Assembly: GCA_013399305.1 (NCBI GenBank)
Contig: VXAI01000039.1
Coordinates: 3,599,683 to 3,663,682, forward strand
Source of the DNA: Rostratula benghalensis
Taxonomy: Eukaryota > Chordata > Aves > Charadriiformes > Rostratulidae
Direction: 5' to 3'
DNA length: 64,000 nucleotides
The notes beneath the pieces are model-generated. The model saw nothing but the letters and a program-made list of their open reading frames with translations, was not told where the DNA came from and did not search any database. Shown here one piece after another: positions 60,099 to 64,000 of this stretch (position 1 is the first letter of the stretch; every line of letters begins with the position of its first letter). The translations under genes were made by a program, and so were the position numbers.

Positions 60099-62840
60099 AG
60101 AAAATAGCTGCTGTTGCATCTCTATCTGAGAAAGCGAGAAATGAAAAGGCATATATTCTCTCCAATTACAATTACAGCTAAACTTGCTTATTAACTACTT
60201 CTAAATGTGAAGAACTTGACTACTGACTAATTACTTGAGCCAGAAAGAGCGGTGGTAATTTGAGTACTTCTTTTTCTTATTTAAAGTTTCTGCTTTTACA
60301 CTGTGCATGCCTTTGTTCTTTTTGTACAAGGACTTCCATTCTGTATTAGCAGACAAGTAGATGCAGTTCTGGCATCTCATTTGTGCTCACTAGACCTATA
60401 CTGACAGTAAACAATCAAAAAAAAAGCTGAAGCCTAGCAAATTTTTTTATTCCCACTTTGCCAAGATGTGCTTGTTTATGCACTCTATCCGTGCCAGGAA
60501 TTTTGGTAACAATGGCATTAACCTGTACCCTCTTCTCCCTCCTTTTAAAATGAATAAGCTTGCTTATTTTTCTTTAAATTGCCTGTTTTAGAAATGTCTT
60601 TATAATTTTAAACAGCTTCTCTTTTCTAGAGTAGTAGCTTAGTTGTGTATGTAACCCAGAAGTTCAGACTGCAAAAAGCTGATGTAATGTCGAGCTAGAG
60701 AAAAAGATATGTTAATTTCATATTATATTAAAGACGTCTCTGTTTCTACATCTATTTACCATAATAACTTGTTTGGACTAATTTTAGTGTGCTGTTCTGC
60801 CCTAGAAATTTCAAGTTTCTGAATTCTGGCTTTTTTTTTCTTTGGAGAGGCTTGAAGAAGACCCCCTATAGCCAGCATCGCTACATAAGATTTCATTCTT
60901 AAATTTCATTTTATAGCATGTGAACAAGGGATAAGCATAGAAAAAGGATTAGGAATCTTCAAGATATCTAGAACTGCATGTTATATGTCTTCCAAGAAAA
61001 TAAGAACTTCTCTCTTGATTTGGATGGGAATTTTGGGTGGAAATTTTGACAACTACCCCTAGGTTTCAAAGCCTTCCTTCAAACCCATGTACACCATGGG
61101 GAGTACTGGGATGGTTTGGTGACTGAAACGGAATCCAAACATTTAGGTTTCAAAACAAGTACTTAAATGCAGTCAGTTAATAAACTATCATTGTTATTCA
61201 TTTGCATCTAATCTTTCCCTTCTCCTGGGTTTAGGCATTTCTTTATTTCACTGAGAATCCACAGCCTAGAAATGTCTCATTGTAGATTATCCTCAAACTT
61301 GTTTCTGAAGGAAGAATGGAAATCTGTTTCTTATTTAAAAAACCTTTCTTGATAAAGCTGCCTGTCCAGCAGGTGGGGGAAATTTCATCGTAAACCTGAA
61401 GACAGACTGAAGGATGCAGGCTGTTTTGGAAAATGGGCATTCTGCCCCCCCTATTTTTTTTTAATTTTATTTTTATTTTTTTGGAAGCTGCACCAACCTG
61501 TAGGGTGAAAAAAAAGGCATTGTTCAGCAAACCCAAGTGTGATCATCAGAAGGTATGTAACAATTTATGAGCTTATTGGTTGTCATCTGCCTGAAATGGA
61601 TAATATCCCAAACTATGTCAGCATTTCATATTAAATAGTAGGTAATGTAATATATTTAGTGCTGGGAGCAGGAACTCGAGCACAGAAGCTCTCACCACTA
61701 CCATTCCTGGATGGCAATTCATCACTCTGTTTCCATTGCTTACTGTTTCTCAGGCTTATGCATCTACCACTCACTGTTGCAAATAAACTCCATCTCAGTT
61801 GTTTAAACAGGGAACGCTCATTTTTGCACAATAGTATCGATGGCCTGACCACAGACACCAAATCAGACTCTCAGGATCTTAGATTCACAGAAAATTTGTG
61901 AATACCAAGGCATCCCATGCATGGAATAATCAAGAGGGTTTAGTCAGTATATAAATGATTTTGTCTGTATGCAATTATGGAATATTTTTAGTCATCCTTT
62001 TAGCTTTGCTGGTAAAACATAAAGGTGCCTGTTGACTCCTGGTTGCTTAAACACATTAGTTATTGGTTTTAAATCTCTGCTGTTTTTACTGCCTTGGACT
62101 TTGATGTCTATATGCTATCACCTAATTTGCTCTTGTTCTTCTTCCTTTCCCCTATCCTTGGGAAACTCAGCCCTAAGGAAAATGAGATGCATCTGGGAAC
62201 GTTCAAAAGCCAAGATTCAGCAAAGAGCTTTGAAGGGGAGTGCTAAGGACTGAGGCATTTCAGGTTCCAGGATAAAGCAGAGTAATACAAGGCTTGGAAA
62301 AAATTCAGGTTTGGATTCAAACACCTAAATTCTTTTTCATGTTCAAATTAGGTACCCAAGTCTTGCTTTTTCCTTTACTTTTAAGCAAACAAAAGGAGGA
62401 TATAATGAATATTTTTATATATACTCAAGTTCCTACTACTGCAATTATCTGTAAAATTGAACACATTTAATAATACTGAATACTGTAAAGAAACTTTTAA
62501 GAAATGAAAAACCCCTTTTTAGACAAAACATCAAAGTGACATAATCAAGGGCAGATTACAGCAAAATCCTTCATATCTATCATTTCTGGTGCATAAAGAA
62601 ATTATATCTTGAAAGCTCTGTCTCAGCTGCTGTCTGTCTTTGTACATGTTTAAGGTCCCCCAGTAAAGGCTATCTTGCAGAAGGAGAAAATAGATATTCC
62701 CCATTAACTGCAGTTTCCAGGACATCAGAGTAGTGGGTTCAGTAGCGCGAGTGCCTAATTTCCTAATTTCCTCCCTCAGGCTTTCCACAGGCTTTCTTGA
62801 GGTGACCTTGATTCTTTATTTCATTGGGGCTGGAGAGGGA

Positions 62841-62922
62841 ACAAAACAGAAAAAAGAAAAAAAAAAAAAACCCACAACCCAGCAAAAAAGGCAAACCCAA
62901 ACAAACAAAACAAATGAAAACC
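62841..62922 (+). repeat. A/C-rich low-complexity tract
   Basis: A-rich sequence with C interruptions (acccacaacccagc, aacccaaacaaacaaaac). It is the reverse-complement style of the G/T tracts at 22.3 and 37.6 kb. An open frame through it is compositional. Confidence 0.85.
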
Positions 62923-64000
62923 AAGAACCTCTTTCCCCATTAGGGAAAGTGCATTAATTTCTGAGTGAAGAATTTAACCATTGGCTACTTTGGATATTTT
63001 ACCTCCTCAACCTGATGATTTTTGCAGTTCCCATTTTAACCAGTTTACAGGCTTGGATGAGCACAATCTCAGTTGGGGATGAAGTATCTATTAGGTAGTA
63101 GAATACAGAAAATACACATGCTGCAGTGTGGAGTGTGGCTGTCTAAATCCCTTCCTCTTTTTAACCTCAAGTGTTTAGTCCCTGAAAATGGAGGATTATG
63201 CAGAACTGGGAATGTCTAATTTGTACCTTTGTAAATATGTTGTGCATTGCATGTAGGTTTCTAGATTTTATTGAAAAAGAAAGAAAAAATTGCTTTTCTT
63301 GTATGGAGCAATAAGTGGTTTTTTAAATTTTAAATTTATATTAAATTTCAAAACATGATAGGAAACAATTTTTTCTTATTGGTAGGTTAATACTGGACTT
63401 TTTGAGTCCATACATTTTAATGCTAGTGACTTTGTATGTACTTGAAAATTCTCTGGAGATAGTTATCTTGCACAGTCGAGATAATGCTGAAATGCATTCC
63501 CCACAGAACTGGATGTTTTTTCCTTCTGTAGATGTACTATGTAAAGTAGCATCAGCAAAAATAATTAAGAAGACAGGATAGATGGGGCAGAAAAAGTTGT
63601 GAAAAGGAGTCTCTGGGCCTTTAATTTGTTTAAGGTGTCAGAAAACTTGAGGCGTGAGAAATAGCACATATTGTTTATTCCTCGAGATTAGGTTTGGTTT
63701 TCAGTTTTGCAAATATCATCTAGTGCTCCTTGTAAAAACAACAATAATTCCTTTTGCTACTGCTCATGAAAAAATCCCAGTGACCACTGGGATATGTGGG
63801 AGACTATTAGTAGCCTATCAAACAGAAAAATAAACGGAGATCTGAACTGCTGGTTCATTTCATTTTCACCAAGCTGAAGCTTTCTAGTAAAAATTTGCAT
63901 ACTCTTCATACTGATTTGCATTGAAATGATGTCCCCGTAGCCCAGCTCCTGCATAAGGTATTTCTCTCTCATAACAAAATGTAGATACCTAAATCCAGAA

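Larger units (their letters stand above)
55517..64000. other. Unique DNA with the window's best exon and enhancer hints
   Basis: No mobile element is recognised. It contains a CpG-dense patch, a POU-type palindrome and several exon-like segments listed separately, and an A/C-rich tract at 62.85 kb. From 60.1 to 64.0 kb I see no supported feature beyond simple sequence. Confidence 0.5.

Overview
This is a 64-kb stretch of vertebrate nuclear DNA, almost certainly from a bird. The evidence is seven copies of the avian CR1 (chicken repeat 1) LINE, with typical 3' ends and pieces of its reverse-transcriptase reading frame, and two copies of a ~1-kb avian-type endogenous retrovirus LTR. The background is AT-rich, CpG-poor and low in interspersed repeats: recognisable mobile DNA covers only about 5 kb. 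There are no operons, bacterial genes, tRNA or rRNA genes, or CRISPR arrays. No complete protein-coding gene is recognisable. The window is best read as intergenic or long-intron DNA of a gene-poor region.

Layout. 1-9.4 kb is gene-free AT-rich DNA. 9.4-13.3 kb is a transposon cluster: a CR1 3' end (+), a solo LTR (-), a CR1 3' end (-) and a ~1-kb CR1 with a broken reverse-transcriptase frame (-). 13.3-26.6 kb is unique DNA with one CpG-retaining block near 17 kb. A CR1 scrap lies at 26.7 kb. 26.8-33.1 kb holds two exon-like islands (31.1 and 32.8-33.1 kb), followed by a CR1 3' end (-). 33.3-39.0 kb is unique DNA with a long G/T-rich tract. A CR1 at 39.06-39.64 kb is the best preserved, with 160+ open codons of the reverse-transcriptase C-terminus. 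39.6-44.3 kb is unique DNA with a possible old LTR at 41.3-41.8 kb. The second solo LTR (-) is at 44.35-45.36 kb. 45.4-55.2 kb is unique, with exon-like segments at 46.5-46.9, 50.0 and 51.8 kb. A CR1 of a different 3' subtype is at 55.2-55.5 kb. 55.5-64 kb carries the strongest hints of function: a CpG-dense block at 56.9 kb, three exon-like segments with compatible reading phases (57.1, 58.95 and 59.9 kb), and a conserved-looking block at 58.2-58.6 kb containing a 14-bp palindromic POU-dimer-type site.

The exon-like segments are inferred only from splice-site strength, open frames and phase agreement. In AT-rich DNA of this length many such coincidences are expected, so they are hypotheses, not genes. 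I found no convincing new biological system. The best leads are a possible small spliced coding transcript on the + strand at 57.1-60.1 kb and the candidate POU-dimer enhancer element beside it.
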